Origin: Pseudomonas sp. GD04091
GTDB taxonomy: Bacteria > Pseudomonadota > Gammaproteobacteria > Pseudomonadales > Pseudomonadaceae
Assembly (NCBI RefSeq): GCF_029836165.1
Contig: NZ_JAOEBG010000008.1
Location: 62,001 to 126,000, forward strand
DNA: 64,000 bases
Reading direction: 5' to 3'
The translations under genes were made by a program, and so were the position numbers. The notes under the pieces were generated by a model. It was not told the DNA's origin. It searched no databases and worked only from the letters and a program-made list of their open reading frames with translations. Every line of letters starts with the position of its first letter. The first letter of the stretch is position 1. Positions 8,217 through 17,913 of the stretch are shown piece by piece.

Positions 8217-9206
8217 TCAGCCTTTCACGATCTGGTTCTTGCCCTGGCGCTTGGCGCGGTACATGGCCGCGTCCGCCCGGGCGAACAGGCTGTCCAGCGT
8301 TTCGTCCTCATCCAGTAACCCAGTCAGCCCTTGACTCACGGTGACTCCGTAAGTTTGCTCGCCATGACTGAAACTCAACCGCTGGATCTCCCGCTGCAAG
8401 CGCTCGGCGATTTGCTCCGCTACCTGTGCGGTGCAACCCGGGAACACCGCGGCGAACTCTTCGCCACCGATCCGTCCAAACTGGTCGCCACGCCGTAGCA
8501 CGGCCTTGCCGCTGTCGGCGATGCGCTGCAGTACCTGGTCGCCTTCCTGGTGACCGTAGGTGTCGTTGATGTGCTTGAAGTCGTCGATGTCCAGCAGCAG
8601 GAAGGCCATCGGCGTGCCGTCCTCGCGGGCGCTGTCGAAGGCCTGCTGGGCACATTCGAAAAAGTGCCGGCGATTGCTGCTCTGGGTGAGCACATCGGTG
8701 GTGGCCAGGCGTTGCAGCTCGCCTTCGAGCTGCTTCTTTTCGGTGATGTCCTCGGCGATACCGACGATGATCACCCGCTGGTCACCCTCACGCTGCTGGT
8801 TGATGTAGCACTTGTCGCTGAGCCAGCGCACCTCGCCGGCGCCGTTGAGGATGCGGTATTCGCGGTCTTCGACGGTGCCTTTGACCAGCACCTGGGCCAG
8901 GCTGCGCTCGGCGTACTCCAGATCGTCCGGGTAGATGGCGTCGCGCCATTCGTTGTAGTCGGCCAGCACCAGGCTGGCCGGGCGACCGAAGATGCGCTCG
9001 TAGGCGGGGCTGACATAGAGCACTTGGCGGGTTTCCCAGTCGAAGGCCCAGAGCACGGCATTGACGCTGTCGAGCAGTGAACTGTACAGCTGCTCGCGTT
9101 CGCTCAGGCGGGCCACCTCGCCCTGGGCGTGGAGCAGGGCAAGCAACGTCTGGGCAGCCTCGGGGCGGGGAGTGCCGGTGAGCGTGGGGGGAAGGTCTTT
9201 GGCCAT
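8217..9206 (-). CDS. PAS-GGDEF diguanylate cyclase
   Basis: A 329-residue cytoplasmic protein. Residues about 45-165 form a PAS/PAC sensor (SLLDSVNAVLWAFDWETRQV ... ITEKKQLEGEL) and about 170-329 a GGDEF domain. The active-site motif is GGEEF, which is catalytically competent in this family. An RRGD inhibitory I-site lies five residues upstream, so product feedback by c-di-GMP is likely. There is no membrane segment. The start at 9206 (MAKDLPP) was chosen because the longer frame to 9440 is Arg/Pro-rich and overlaps desA. Converges with the GNAT-like ORF. Confidence 0.87.
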   Translation of the reverse strand: MAKDLPPTLTGTPRPEAAQTLLALLHAQGEVARLSEREQLYSSLLDSVNAVLWAFDWETRQVLYVSPAYERIFGRPASLVLADYNEWRDAIYPDDLEYAERSLAQVLVKGTVEDREYRILNGAGEVRWLSDKCYINQQREGDQRVIIVGIAEDITEKKQLEGELQRLATTDVLTQSSNRRHFFECAQQAFDSAREDGTPMAFLLLDIDDFKHINDTYGHQEGDQVLQRIADSGKAVLRRGDQFGRIGGEEFAAVFPGCTAQVAEQIAERLQREIQRLSFSHGEQTYGVTVSQGLTGLLDEDETLDSLFARADAAMYRAKRQGKNQIVKG

Positions 9207-9346
9207 GAGCACGGAACGGTTCTCGACGTTGGGCGGGCGGCCACGACGCGGCCCGCCACGCGGGCGATGTGCCGAGTTTGAGTCGGGAACGGAGGGGGAA
9301 GTTCCGGTCGGCATGCCCCGTTGCGGGGCATGCCGATCAACGGCGG

Positions 9347-10531
9347 TCAGGCGTTGGCGGGGCGCAGCGAGTAGGTCTTGAGTTGCGCGGCGAAGTCGCG
9401 CAGCGAATGGATGCCACTGGCCTCGGCCTCGTGTACCCATTCCTTCATGGCGGCGAGCATGTCATGGCCGTTGGCGCTGGTACGGGCCCAGATCTGCTGC
9501 AAGGCCAGGCGCTTTTCGTAGATGGTCTTGAGTGCCTGGCTGTGGGCCAGCATCGACTCGATCCGCAGGTGGTGGCGATCCTGCAGCAGGCTGGTCTCCC
9601 GCGAGAGCAGGCGTTTGGCCCGGCGGAAGCGGTGGCGCACCGAAGCGTCGACCTTGTCCAGCTCCTGCTTCACCAGTGGCGCGATCACCAGCTTGCGGTA
9701 CTGGGCCATGATCTGGAAGCGGTTGTTGAGGATGGCCATGGCGGTGTCCATGTCCAGCGATGCCTTGCCCTCGACCCGGTGGGCAATGGGCGCCACGCGC
9801 TGCACCTTGGCCAGGCGCAACAGGCTCAGCAGGCGGATCCACATCCAACCCATGTCGAACTCCCAGCGACGCACCGAGAGCTTCGCCGAGTTGGGGTAGG
9901 TATGGTGATTGTTGTGCAGCTCCTCGCCGCCGATGATGATGCCCCAGGGCACCAGGTTGGTGGCGGCATCGCGGCATTCGAAATTGCGGTAACCCACCGC
10001 GTGGCCCAGGCCGTTGACCACGCCGGCGGCCCAGAATGGAATCCATATCATCTGCACCGCCCAGATGGTGATGCCGATGGTGCCGAACAGCAGCAGGTCG
10101 ATCACGGCCATCAAGACGATGCCGCCGAGCTTGAAGCGTGAATAGACGTTGCGCTCGATCCAGTCGTCCGGGCAGTTCTTGCCATAGATGCGCAGCGTTT
10201 CCTCGTTGCGCGCCTCTTCGCGGTACAGTTCGGCGCCTTTGCGCAGCACCGTGCCCAGGCCCTTGTGCACCGGGCTGTGCGGGTCGTCGGGGGTTTCGCA
10301 CTTGGCGTGGTGCTTGCGGTGGACGGCGGTCCACTCGCGAGTGTTCTGCGCCGTGGTCAGCCACAGCCAGAAACGGAAGAAATGCTTGAGGCCCGCGTTC
10401 AGCTCCAGGGCACGGTGAGCCGAGTAGCGGTGCAGGTAGATGGTGACGCTGACGATGGTGACATGGGTCATCAGCAGGGTGACGGCGACCAGTTGCCAGG
10501 CCGACAAGTCGAGCAAACCGTAATACCACAT
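9347..10531 (-). CDS. desA: Delta-9 fatty acyl desaturase (DesA type)
   Basis: A 394-residue integral membrane di-iron desaturase that puts double bonds into acyl chains for membrane fluidity. The three histidine boxes are present: HRYSAH (His34-His39), HRKHH (His71, 74, 75) and HNNHH. Hydrophobic stretches lie around the first box and in the middle (GIVLMAVIDLLLFGTIGITI). Start MWYYGLLDLS fits P. aeruginosa DesA, whose gene is likewise next to a PAS-GGDEF-EAL gene; the longer frame adds 41 unlikely residues. Divergent from the 10,683 gene across about 150 bases, so promoters may be shared. Confidence 0.9.
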   Translation of the reverse strand: MWYYGLLDLSAWQLVAVTLLMTHVTIVSVTIYLHRYSAHRALELNAGLKHFFRFWLWLTTAQNTREWTAVHRKHHAKCETPDDPHSPVHKGLGTVLRKGAELYREEARNEETLRIYGKNCPDDWIERNVYSRFKLGGIVLMAVIDLLLFGTIGITIWAVQMIWIPFWAAGVVNGLGHAVGYRNFECRDAATNLVPWGIIIGGEELHNNHHTYPNSAKLSVRRWEFDMGWMWIRLLSLLRLAKVQRVAPIAHRVEGKASLDMDTAMAILNNRFQIMAQYRKLVIAPLVKQELDKVDASVRHRFRRAKRLLSRETSLLQDRHHLRIESMLAHSQALKTIYEKRLALQQIWARTSANGHDMLAAMKEWVHEAEASGIHSLRDFAAQLKTYSLRPANA

Positions 10532-10682
10532 AACGGGAAAGACCCTCGAAAACTCAGGGGGAACAGCGCTCGCATTATCCCTTGGCGGGGAAATAAAACC
10601 AGTCGCCCTTTTTGATAGGAAGTCACGGCATGTTTCAGCCCTTATAATGCCCACTCATTTCCCATGGGCTCATCCACCCGAC

Positions 10683-12578
10683 ATGTCTGTTTCCGTTCGC
10701 GACGCCTTGCGCATGGCGGGGCTCTACCTGGTGCTTTCGTTGCTCTGGCTGGCGCTGTCCGAGCTGGTACTGCACAGCATGTCCGAGGACCCGCTGGCGC
10801 TGACCGTGGGCCGGCAGATCAACGTGGTGGTCTGGGTGCTGGTCAGCGCGTTGCTGATCTTCGTGTCTCGTGCCCGCCTGCTCAACTTCATCGGCGTCGG
10901 CGCGCGCCTGCGCAGCGAGGATCGCGAACGCCTGCGCATGGCCGCGGCGGTGTTCGACAGCACGCTGGAAGGCGTGCTGGTGACCGATCGCAACGGCCTG
11001 ATCGTCCACGTCAACCGAGCGTTCATGCGCATCACCGGTTACCAGCAGGAAGAGGTCATCGGCCAGCGTCCGAGCAAGTTCAAGTCCGGCCGCCATGGCG
11101 CGCCGTTCTACCAGCAGATCTATGCCGCGCTGGCGGAGAAGGGCGAGTGGAGCGGCGAAATCTGGAACCGCCGCAAGAGTGGTGAAATCTACCCGCAGTG
11201 GCAGACCATCTGCGCCATCCGCGACGACAGCGGCGAGCTCAGCCATTACGTGGCGGTGTTCAGCGACATCAGCGCGATCAAGCACAGCGAAGAAGAACTG
11301 GCCTACCTCGCCCATCACGACCCGTTGACCGGCCTGCCCAACCGCCTGCTGTTCAACGACCGAATCGAGCAGGCGCTGGCCGCGGCGCAGGCCAACAAGC
11401 GCGGCTGCGCGTTGCTGCTGCTCGACCTCGACCATTTCCAGAGCATCAACGATGGCCTGGGCCATACCATCGGCGACCAGTTGCTCAAGCTGGTCGGCGA
11501 GCGCCTGCGCGAAGTGCTGGGCAACGGCGTGACCCTGGCCCGCCTGGGCGGTGACGAGTTCGCCGTGCTGGCCGAGAACTGCCAGCAGGTCGGCCAGGCC
11601 GGCAAGCTGGCGCAGACCATCATCGAGCGCCTGAGGGAGCCGTTCTGCTGCGAAGGCAACCGCCTGTTCACCAGTGCCAGCATCGGCATCAGCCTGTTCC
11701 CCAGCGATGCCCTGGGCGCCGAGCAGTTGCTGCGCAACGCCGACTCGGCGCTGTTCAAGGCCAAGAGCAGCGGCCGCGCCTGCTACGCGTTGTACACCGA
11801 GGAGCTGACCGCCCACGCCCAGCACCGGGTGGAGACGGCCGGTGAGTTGCGTCGCGCGCTGGAACAGCAGGAGCTGCGGGTGTTCTTCCAGCCGGTGCAC
11901 GACCTGTTCACCTCGAGGATGATCGGTGTCGAGGCGCTGGTGCGCTGGCAGCACCCTCTGCGCGGCCTGGTTTCGCCGCAGGAGTTCATCCCGATTGCCG
12001 AACGCACCGGGCTGATCGCCGAGATCGACGCCTGGGTCCTGGGGCAGGCCTGTCGTCAGATGGTGCAGTGGCAGACCGAAGGCCGCCGCCTGGCGTTCGT
12101 CGCGGTGAACATCTCCAGCCGGCTGTTCGGCCAGCGCGATCTTTATCGCCAGGTGGCCGACGTGCTGGTCGACACCGGCCTGGACCCGGCCCTGCTGGAG
12201 CTGGAGGTCACCGAGAGCGCGGTGATGGAGGACCCGGAGGTGGCGCTGGAGCAATTGCACCGCCTGCGTGAGCTCGGGCTGAACCTGGCCATCGACGATT
12301 TCGGCACGGGTTACTCGTCGCTGCTGCGGCTCAAGCGGCTGCCGGTGCAGAAGCTGAAGATCGACCAGGGCTTTGTCGCCGGGCTGCCCCATGACGAAGA
12401 CGACATCGCCATCGTGCGGGTGATCATCGCCCTGGCACGCAGCATGGGCATGCAGGTGCACGCCGAGGGCATCGAGCAGGCCGAGCAGGCGCGGTTCCTG
12501 CTGGAGCAGCAATGCCAGCTGGGGCAGGGGTACTGGTTCGGGCGACCGGTGCCGGCGACGGAGCTGCACTGGGGCTGA
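10683..12578 (+). CDS. Membrane-anchored PAS-GGDEF-EAL c-di-GMP protein (PipA-like)
   Basis: A 631-residue protein. Two N-terminal hydrophobic segments (LYLVLSLLWLALSELVL, INVVVWVLVSALLIFV) anchor it. A PAS/PAC unit (about 85-205) is followed by a GGDEF domain with intact GGDEF and an EAL domain with GVEALVRWQHP, LEVTESAVMED and DDFGTGYSS, so phosphodiesterase residues look complete. The conserved pairing with desA resembles PA0285 (pipA) - PA0286 of P. aeruginosa. It could link membrane state to c-di-GMP turnover, which is inference. Whether the cyclase half is active or only binds GTP cannot be told. Confidence 0.88.
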   Translation: MSVSVRDALRMAGLYLVLSLLWLALSELVLHSMSEDPLALTVGRQINVVVWVLVSALLIFVSRARLLNFIGVGARLRSEDRERLRMAAAVFDSTLEGVLVTDRNGLIVHVNRAFMRITGYQQEEVIGQRPSKFKSGRHGAPFYQQIYAALAEKGEWSGEIWNRRKSGEIYPQWQTICAIRDDSGELSHYVAVFSDISAIKHSEEELAYLAHHDPLTGLPNRLLFNDRIEQALAAAQANKRGCALLLLDLDHFQSINDGLGHTIGDQLLKLVGERLREVLGNGVTLARLGGDEFAVLAENCQQVGQAGKLAQTIIERLREPFCCEGNRLFTSASIGISLFPSDALGAEQLLRNADSALFKAKSSGRACYALYTEELTAHAQHRVETAGELRRALEQQELRVFFQPVHDLFTSRMIGVEALVRWQHPLRGLVSPQEFIPIAERTGLIAEIDAWVLGQACRQMVQWQTEGRRLAFVAVNISSRLFGQRDLYRQVADVLVDTGLDPALLELEVTESAVMEDPEVALEQLHRLRELGLNLAIDDFGTGYSSLLRLKRLPVQKLKIDQGFVAGLPHDEDDIAIVRVIIALARSMGMQVHAEGIEQAEQARFLLEQQCQLGQGYWFGRPVPATELHWG

Positions 12579-12595
12579 GCCTTGTGCATACCGTT

Positions 12596-12710
12596 GTAGG
12601 AGCGGCCTTGTGTCGCGAAAGGGCTGCGAAGCGGCCCCAGGATTTCAGCGTTGATGCAAAGATCGCCGGGGCCGCCTTGCGGCCCTTTCGCGACACAAGG
12701 CCGCTCCTAC
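12596..12710. repeat. REP pair, GTAGGAGCGGCCTTGTGTCGCGAAAG type
   Basis: Inverted arms of about 30 bases (12596-12624 and 12681-12710) with GTAGGAGCGGCCTTGTGTCG at the tips. It lies between convergent genes and may serve as a two-way terminator. Confidence 0.85.
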
Positions 12711-12722
12711 ACCAGTAATACT

Positions 12723-13367
12723 TCAACGCTTGTTCAAACCTTTGGCCAGACGGTCCCCGCCCAGCTGGATCACTGCCACCAACGCCACCAGCATCACGAT
12801 CACGGTCAGCATGATCTGGCTGTCGAAACGCTGATAGCCATAGCGATAGGCAATGTCCCCCAACCCTCCGGCGCCGATCGCCCCGGCCATGGCCGACGAG
12901 TTGATCAGCGTCACCAGGGTGATGGTGAACCCGCCGACGATGCCGGGCAGCGCCTCTGGCAGCAACACATGCCAGACGATGTGCCAACGCCTGCAGCCCA
13001 TGGCCTGCGCCGCTTCGATCAGGCCATGGTCGACTTCGCGCAGGCTGACCTCGGCGATGCGCGCGAAGAACGGCGTGGCGGCGATGGTCAACGGCACCAC
13101 GGCGGCCCAGACCCCATAGGTGGTGCCGACCACCAGGCGGGTGAACGGGATCAGCGCGACCATCAGGATCAGGAACGGGATCGAGCGGAACAGGTTGACG
13201 ATGGCTCCCAGCACGCGGTTCAGCGCGGGAGCCTCGTAGATCCCGCCCTTGTCGCTGGTCACCAGCAGTACCGCCATCGGCACCCCGACGATCAACGCGA
13301 CCAGCGACGACACGCCGACCATCAGCAGGGTGTCGAGCAAGCCTTGCAGCAGGCGATCAATCCACAT
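12723..13367 (-). CDS. metI: MetI-type ABC importer permease
   Basis: A 214-residue membrane protein with five or six hydrophobic helices and the cytoplasmic EAA loop ([33 protein letters not shown]) that docks the ATPase. Length and sequence match MetI of the methionine uptake transporters. Its start overlaps the end of the metN-like gene by 11 bases, showing tight coupling. Last gene of the leftward operon. Because the operon also encodes sulfur-type monooxygenases, the cargo may be an organosulfur compound rather than methionine. Confidence 0.92.
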   Translation of the reverse strand: MWIDRLLQGLLDTLLMVGVSSLVALIVGVPMAVLLVTSDKGGIYEAPALNRVLGAIVNLFRSIPFLILMVALIPFTRLVVGTTYGVWAAVVPLTIAATPFFARIAEVSLREVDHGLIEAAQAMGCRRWHIVWHVLLPEALPGIVGGFTITLVTLINSSAMAGAIGAGGLGDIAYRYGYQRFDSQIMLTVIVMLVALVAVIQLGGDRLAKGLNKR

Positions 13368-14466
13368 GGCCCAGCACCTCCACCTGCGCGGCCCAGCGGC
13401 GGGCGCGTTCCAGCAGTTGACGAGCGTCCAGCGACGAGCCGCGCACGGACAGGATCAGTTGCCCGAGGGCCTGTTCGCCGATGGTTTCGACGCCGCCCTG
13501 GAGCAGGCGCACATGGCCACCGAGGTCGGCGAACAGCGCGCTCAACTCTGGTTCGCCGACCAGGTCGAGCTTGAGTACCACGGCCGCGTCGCGGCTGACC
13601 GGCTGGGGCCGCAGGCTGGCCTGCAAGGCTGCCGGCAGCTTGGTCTGCAAAGGCGCGAGCAAGGTGCGGGTGACCTCATGGCGCGGGGTGCCGAACACCT
13701 GCCAGACTTCGCCCTGTTCGGCGATCTCGCCACGCTCGAGCACCACCACGCGGTGGCAGATGTCGCGGATCACCGCCATCTCGTGGGTGATCAGCACCAC
13801 GGTCAGCCCCAGGCGCTGGTTGATGTCGCGCAGCAGTTCGAGGATCGAGGCGGTGGTTTCCGGGTCGAGTGCCGAGGTGGCTTCGTCGCACAGCAGGATC
13901 TCGGGGTCGTGCACCAGCGCCCGGGCGATGCCGACGCGCTGCTTCTGGCCCCCGGACAGTTGCGCCGGGTACACGTGATGTTTCTCCGCCAGGCCGACCA
14001 GCTCCAGCAGCTCGCGCACCTTGCGCTGGCGCTCGGCCTTGGCCACGCCGGCCACCTTGAGCGGCAGCTCGACGTTCTGCCACACGGTCTTGGCCGACAT
14101 CAGGTTGAAGTGCTGGAAGATCATGCCGATGCGCCGGCGCAGGGCCACCAGGTGGCCCTCGTCGAACGGCGCGATATCCACCTGGTCGATCAGCACACGG
14201 CCCTGGGTTGGCTGCTCCAGGCGATTGATGGTGCGCAGCAGCGACGATTTGCCGGCGCCGCTGCGGCCGATGATGCCGAAGATCTCGCCACGGCGGATGT
14301 TCAGGTCGATGCCCTGCAGTGCTGGCAGGGGCTGGCCCGGATAGGTCTTGCCCAGGCCGATGAAGCGGATATGCGCCCGATTGACCTCGGGGCGCAGGGG
14401 CGTTTCCTCGGCCTTGAAGGGCTCGACGGCTGCAGCGGGCGCCCTGAGGGCGCTGGCCTGGCTCAT
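13357..14466 (-). CDS. metN: MetN-type ABC ATPase with C-terminal NIL domain
   Basis: A 369-residue ATPase. Walker [11 protein letters not shown]-loop MIFQHFNLM, signature [15 protein letters not shown], Walker [16 protein letters not shown] and switch His in LITHEMAVI are intact. Residues about 280-365 form the NIL/ACT-like regulatory domain typical of MetN, which in E. coli binds methionine and inhibits transport. An N-terminal extension of about 28 residues precedes the core. It begins one base after the MetQ stop, in the same operon. Confidence 0.93.
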   Translation of the reverse strand: MSQASALRAPAAAVEPFKAEETPLRPEVNRAHIRFIGLGKTYPGQPLPALQGIDLNIRRGEIFGIIGRSGAGKSSLLRTINRLEQPTQGRVLIDQVDIAPFDEGHLVALRRRIGMIFQHFNLMSAKTVWQNVELPLKVAGVAKAERQRKVRELLELVGLAEKHHVYPAQLSGGQKQRVGIARALVHDPEILLCDEATSALDPETTASILELLRDINQRLGLTVVLITHEMAVIRDICHRVVVLERGEIAEQGEVWQVFGTPRHEVTRTLLAPLQTKLPAALQASLRPQPVSRDAAVVLKLDLVGEPELSALFADLGGHVRLLQGGVETIGEQALGQLILSVRGSSLDARQLLERARRWAAQVEVLGHVD

Positions 14467-14467
14467 G

Positions 14468-15268
14468 TCAGCCTTCCCAACCGGCCTGGTAGAGCTTGCC
14501 GTGGGCCTTGTCCAGGGCGGCGCGCACCACCGGCGAGTGCTGGTAGATGTCGACGAACTTGGCCAGGCGCGGATCGTTCTTCTCCTGCGGGCGGATGACG
14601 AACTGGATCACGTACTCCTTGTTCTCCAGGCCGTCGAACAGCAACGCCGAGGTGGCGTCGAAGCTGTTGGCCAGGCGGATGTAGGCTGGATAGCCCTGGA
14701 CCAGGTCGGCGTCGTCGTACGCACGCACCAGCTGCACCGCTTCGACCTGCAGGATCCTGATGTGCTTCGGGTTGGCGACGATGTCGTCTTCGGTGGCCTT
14801 GTAGCCGACCCCCGGCTTGAGGGTGATCAGCCCGGCCTTGGCCAGCAGCTGCAGGCCTCGGCCGCTGTTGATCGGGTCGTTGGCGATGGCCACGCTAGCA
14901 CCTTCGGGCAGCTCGGCGAAGCTCTTGTATTTCTTCGAGTACAGCCCGACGTTGTTGATGATCCCCGGCGCGTACGGCACCAGGTCGAAGCCGGCGGCGG
15001 CCTTGGCGTTTTCCAGGAAGGGGATGTGCTGGAAATAGTTCACGTCGATGTCGCCGCTGTTGAGGCTGACATTCGGCGCGATCCAGTCGCTGAACTCGAT
15101 CAGCTTCACTTCCAGGCCTTGTTTGTGCGCCTCTTCCACCGCCGCCTCCAGCGGGATGGCGAAAGCGGCCGTGGTGCCGATCTTCAGCGGTTCGGCGGCG
15201 AAGGCGGCGGTGGACAGGCCGAGGCCCAGGGCGATGGCCGCGACGGGCCGGAACAGTTTCTCAAGCAT
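14468..15268 (-). CDS. metQ: MetQ-type periplasmic substrate-binding protein
   Basis: A 266-residue NlpA/MetQ-family binding protein. The start at 15268 ([20 protein letters not shown]) gives a Sec signal ending AAFA-AEP. There is no lipobox Cys, so it should be soluble rather than lipid-anchored as E. coli MetQ is. Family blocks include [26 protein letters not shown] and [13 protein letters not shown]. Its first 8 bases overlap the end of the monooxygenase gene. Delivers substrate to MetI-MetN. Confidence 0.9.
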   Translation of the reverse strand: MLEKLFRPVAAIALGLGLSTAAFAAEPLKIGTTAAFAIPLEAAVEEAHKQGLEVKLIEFSDWIAPNVSLNSGDIDVNYFQHIPFLENAKAAAGFDLVPYAPGIINNVGLYSKKYKSFAELPEGASVAIANDPINSGRGLQLLAKAGLITLKPGVGYKATEDDIVANPKHIRILQVEAVQLVRAYDDADLVQGYPAYIRLANSFDATSALLFDGLENKEYVIQFVIRPQEKNDPRLAKFVDIYQHSPVVRAALDKAHGKLYQAGWEG

Positions 15269-16652
15269 GGTGCAGGGCTCCAGTCGGGGCAGGGACAGGG
15301 TTGTGGCGGTAGGTCGCGCCGGGGTGGTCGGCGGGCAGGTGGGCGTCGGCGCTGGCGAACAGTTTCTGGCGCAGGCTGCCCTCGGCGTAGGCGGTCTTGT
15401 AGCGGCCACGGCGTTGCAGGGCAGGGACCACCAGGTCGATGAAGTCCTCGAAGCTTTCCGGGGTGACGGTGCGGGTCAGGTTGAAACCGTCCAGGCCGGT
15501 TTCGTCGATCCAGGCGATCAGTTGCTCGGCGACCTGCTCCGGGTCGCCGACCAGGACCACGTAGCGGCCGCCCAGGGCATGCTGTTCGAGCAGACGGCGG
15601 CGGGTCCAGGCGTTGTCCTGCAGCTGGCGGGTGGCGGACTGGATCGCGTTGCCTTGGGCGAAGCCGATCGGCTCGTCCAGCCCGTACCGCGAGAAGTCGA
15701 TGCCCGTAGAGCTGGCGAAGTGCGCCACGCCGGCCTCCGGGCTGGCATGGCGCAGGTATTCGGCGTGCTTGGCCCGGGCTTCGGTTTCGCTCGCGGCGAC
15801 GATCACCGTGATGCCCATGAATACCTTGACCGCCTGCGCATCGCGTCCGGCCGCCTGTGCCGCGGCGCGCACCTTGTCGACCTGGGCGCGGGTCGCGGCC
15901 TTGTCCTGGCCGCTGATGAACACGCACTCGGCATGATTGCCGGCGAAGGCCAGCCCGCGCGCCGAGCTGCCGGCCTGGAACAGCACCGGGGTGCGCTGGG
16001 GCGAGGGTTCGCACAGGTGATAGCCCTCGACCTTGTAGAACTCGCCGTGGTGCTCGACCTTGCGCACCTTGCTCGGATTGGCATAGATGCGACGTTCACG
16101 GTCGGCGACCACGGCGTCGTCGTCCCAGCTGCCTTCGAGCAGCTTGTACAGCACCTGCAGGTATTCGTCGGCCTGGTCGTAGCGGCGGTCGTGCTCGGGC
16201 TGCTGCTCCAGGCCCATGGCCCGGGCGGCGCTGTCGAGGTAGCCGGTGACGATGTTCCAGCCGACCCGGCCATTGCTCAGGTGGTCGAGGGTGGAGAGGC
16301 GCCGGGCGAACAGGTAGGGCGCCTCGTAGGTGAGGTTGGCGGTAAGGCCGAAGCCCAGGTGTCGGGTCACCGCGGCCATGGCCGAGACCAGCAGCAGCGG
16401 ATCGTTGACCGGCAGCTGGATGGCCTCTTTGAGCGGCACTTCCAGCGACTGGCCGTAGACGTCGTAGGTGCCGACGATGTCGGCGATGAACAGCCCGTCG
16501 AACAACCCGCGCTCGAGCAGGCGGGCGAGGTCGGTCCAGTATTCCAGGGTCTTGTACTGGGTCGAGGTGTCCCGTGGATGGGTCCACAGGCCGTGGTTGA
16601 TATGCCCGATGCAGTTCATGTTGAAGGCGTTGAGCAGGATCTCGCGGGCCAT
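15261..16652 (-). CDS. NtaA/SnaA/DszA-family FMNH2-dependent monooxygenase
   Basis: A 463-residue member of the bacterial luciferase-like group that includes NtaA, SnaA and DszA. It opens with MAREILLNAFNMNCIGHINHGLW and holds NGRVGWNIVTGYLDSAARAMG, PVLFQAGSSARGLAFAGNHAEC and a late LVGDPEQVAEQLIAWIDETGLDGF, all usual in the family. Such enzymes need reduced FMN from a separate reductase, not seen here. The ATG shares one base with the TGA of the upstream dehydrogenase-like gene. The operon partners point to sulfur release from an imported organosulfur molecule. Substrate unknown. Confidence 0.85.
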   Translation of the reverse strand: MAREILLNAFNMNCIGHINHGLWTHPRDTSTQYKTLEYWTDLARLLERGLFDGLFIADIVGTYDVYGQSLEVPLKEAIQLPVNDPLLLVSAMAAVTRHLGFGLTANLTYEAPYLFARRLSTLDHLSNGRVGWNIVTGYLDSAARAMGLEQQPEHDRRYDQADEYLQVLYKLLEGSWDDDAVVADRERRIYANPSKVRKVEHHGEFYKVEGYHLCEPSPQRTPVLFQAGSSARGLAFAGNHAECVFISGQDKAATRAQVDKVRAAAQAAGRDAQAVKVFMGITVIVAASETEARAKHAEYLRHASPEAGVAHFASSTGIDFSRYGLDEPIGFAQGNAIQSATRQLQDNAWTRRRLLEQHALGGRYVVLVGDPEQVAEQLIAWIDETGLDGFNLTRTVTPESFEDFIDLVVPALQRRGRYKTAYAEGSLRQKLFASADAHLPADHPGATYRHNPVPAPTGALHHA

Positions 16653-17833
16653 CAGATGGTCCCCCGGCGTGGCGGCTTCTCGTCGTTGAGGTAGTAGTTG
16701 CCGATGGCGTGGTACTTCCAGCGCACCGGATCGTGCAGGGTGTGCACCCGGGCGTTGCGCCAGTGGCGGTCGAGGTTGTGCTCGGCCAGGGTGGCCTGGC
16801 TGCCGGCCAGCTCGAACAGCGTGGTGCCGGCGGCCAGGGAGATCTCGGTGCTGATCGCCCGGGCCTCGGCCACGGCGATCGAGGCGGCGGCGAGGGTCTC
16901 GGCGTTGCTGTCCGCCTGGGCGCTGTCGAGGATTTCCCCGGCGCGCTCCAGCAGGGCCTCGGCGGCGTGTAGGCGGATCGCCAGGTGGCCGAAGCTCTTC
17001 AGGGTCAGCGGGTCGTCGCTGGCCTTGTCGACGCCGGCGTCTACCCAAGGGCGGCTGCGGGTGCGCACGAAGTGCAGGGCGTCCTCGAAGGCGGCGCGGG
17101 CGATACCGGTGTCGATGGCGGCGTGGAGGATTTGCGCCAGCGGGCCGACCGTGGTCGGACGCTCGAAGGCGCTCTGGAACGGCACCACATCCTCGGCGCG
17201 GACGAACACATTGTCGAACACCACCGAACCGCTGCCGGTGGTGCGTTGGCCGAAGCCGCTCCAGTCGTCGATCACTTCGATGCCCTGGCTGTCGGCGGGC
17301 ACGAAGGCCAGGTGCGACTCGCCCTGCTCGTCGATCACCAGGGTCGGGATGCGCTGGGCGTAGATTGCGCCGGTGCAGTAGAACTTGCGGCCATCGATAC
17401 GGAAATGCTCGCCATCACGGGTCAGGCGGGTGGTGCGTTCGTGGGCGTTCTTGGTGCCGAGCTCGGCCAGGGCGTTGCCGAATCGGCGGCCGGCGAGGAC
17501 TTCGGCGTACAGGCGTCGCTGTTGCTCTGGTGTGCCGTTCACCCGCAGCACTTCCAGGGCGTAGAAGTGGTTTTGCGGGATCTGCCCGATCGAGGCGTCG
17601 GCCTGGGCGATACGGGCGACGACCTTGGCCAGGGTGGCGCTGGACACACCGGCGCCGCCGTAGGCCTTGGGCACGCTGATGCCCCACAGGCCGGTCTGCA
17701 CGAAGTGTTCGAGCTCGGCGTGGGGCAGGCGGCGTTCGCGGTCGCGCGCGGCGCTGTCATGGCGCAGCTGCCGGGCGAGTTCGTCAGCGACGGCCAGGGC
17801 CTGGGCGTCGGAGTTGATGAGGGATGCAGTCAT
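16652..17833 (-). CDS. Acyl-CoA-dehydrogenase-fold monooxygenase, SfnC/DszC type (copy 1)
   Basis: A 393-residue flavoprotein of the acyl-CoA dehydrogenase superfamily. It shows FQ/SVPKAYGGAGVSSATLAKV, the middle segment FRIDGRKFYCTGAIYAQ, DDWSGFGQRTTGSGSV and the C-terminal RNARVHTLHDPVRWKYHAIG. In SfnC/DszC-like enzymes this fold works as an FMNH2 monooxygenase on sulfur compounds instead of a dehydrogenase. The catalytic Glu of true dehydrogenases is not evident. It sits upstream of and overlaps the DszA-like gene; a REP pair separates it from a paralogue. Confidence 0.85.
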   Translation of the reverse strand: MTASLINSDAQALAVADELARQLRHDSAARDRERRLPHAELEHFVQTGLWGISVPKAYGGAGVSSATLAKVVARIAQADASIGQIPQNHFYALEVLRVNGTPEQQRRLYAEVLAGRRFGNALAELGTKNAHERTTRLTRDGEHFRIDGRKFYCTGAIYAQRIPTLVIDEQGESHLAFVPADSQGIEVIDDWSGFGQRTTGSGSVVFDNVFVRAEDVVPFQSAFERPTTVGPLAQILHAAIDTGIARAAFEDALHFVRTRSRPWVDAGVDKASDDPLTLKSFGHLAIRLHAAEALLERAGEILDSAQADSNAETLAAASIAVAEARAISTEISLAAGTTLFELAGSQATLAEHNLDRHWRNARVHTLHDPVRWKYHAIGNYYLNDEKPPRRGTI

Positions 17834-17844
17834 TGTGCTCTCCA

Positions 17845-17909
17845 GGCCCCATCATGGGGCAGGCCCGCTCCCACGGGGGCGTGGAAGCGGGCCTGCCCCG
17901 TGATGGGCC
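17845..17909. repeat. REP pair within the organosulfur operon
   Basis: Arms 17845-17873 and 17882-17909 (core GGGGCAGGCCCGCTCCCA) form a compact hairpin between the two SfnC-like genes. It could lower read-through or stabilise one side of the mRNA. Confidence 0.85.
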
Positions 17910-17913
17910 GTTA

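Noticed and set aside
8217..9440. Longer version of the PAS-GGDEF protein
   Set aside because: The extra 78 residues are Arg/Pro-rich, overlap desA and precede the PAS-like start, so the start was set at 9206.
10635..12569. 644-codon minus-strand frame
   Set aside because: Exact antisense shadow of the PAS-GGDEF-EAL gene.
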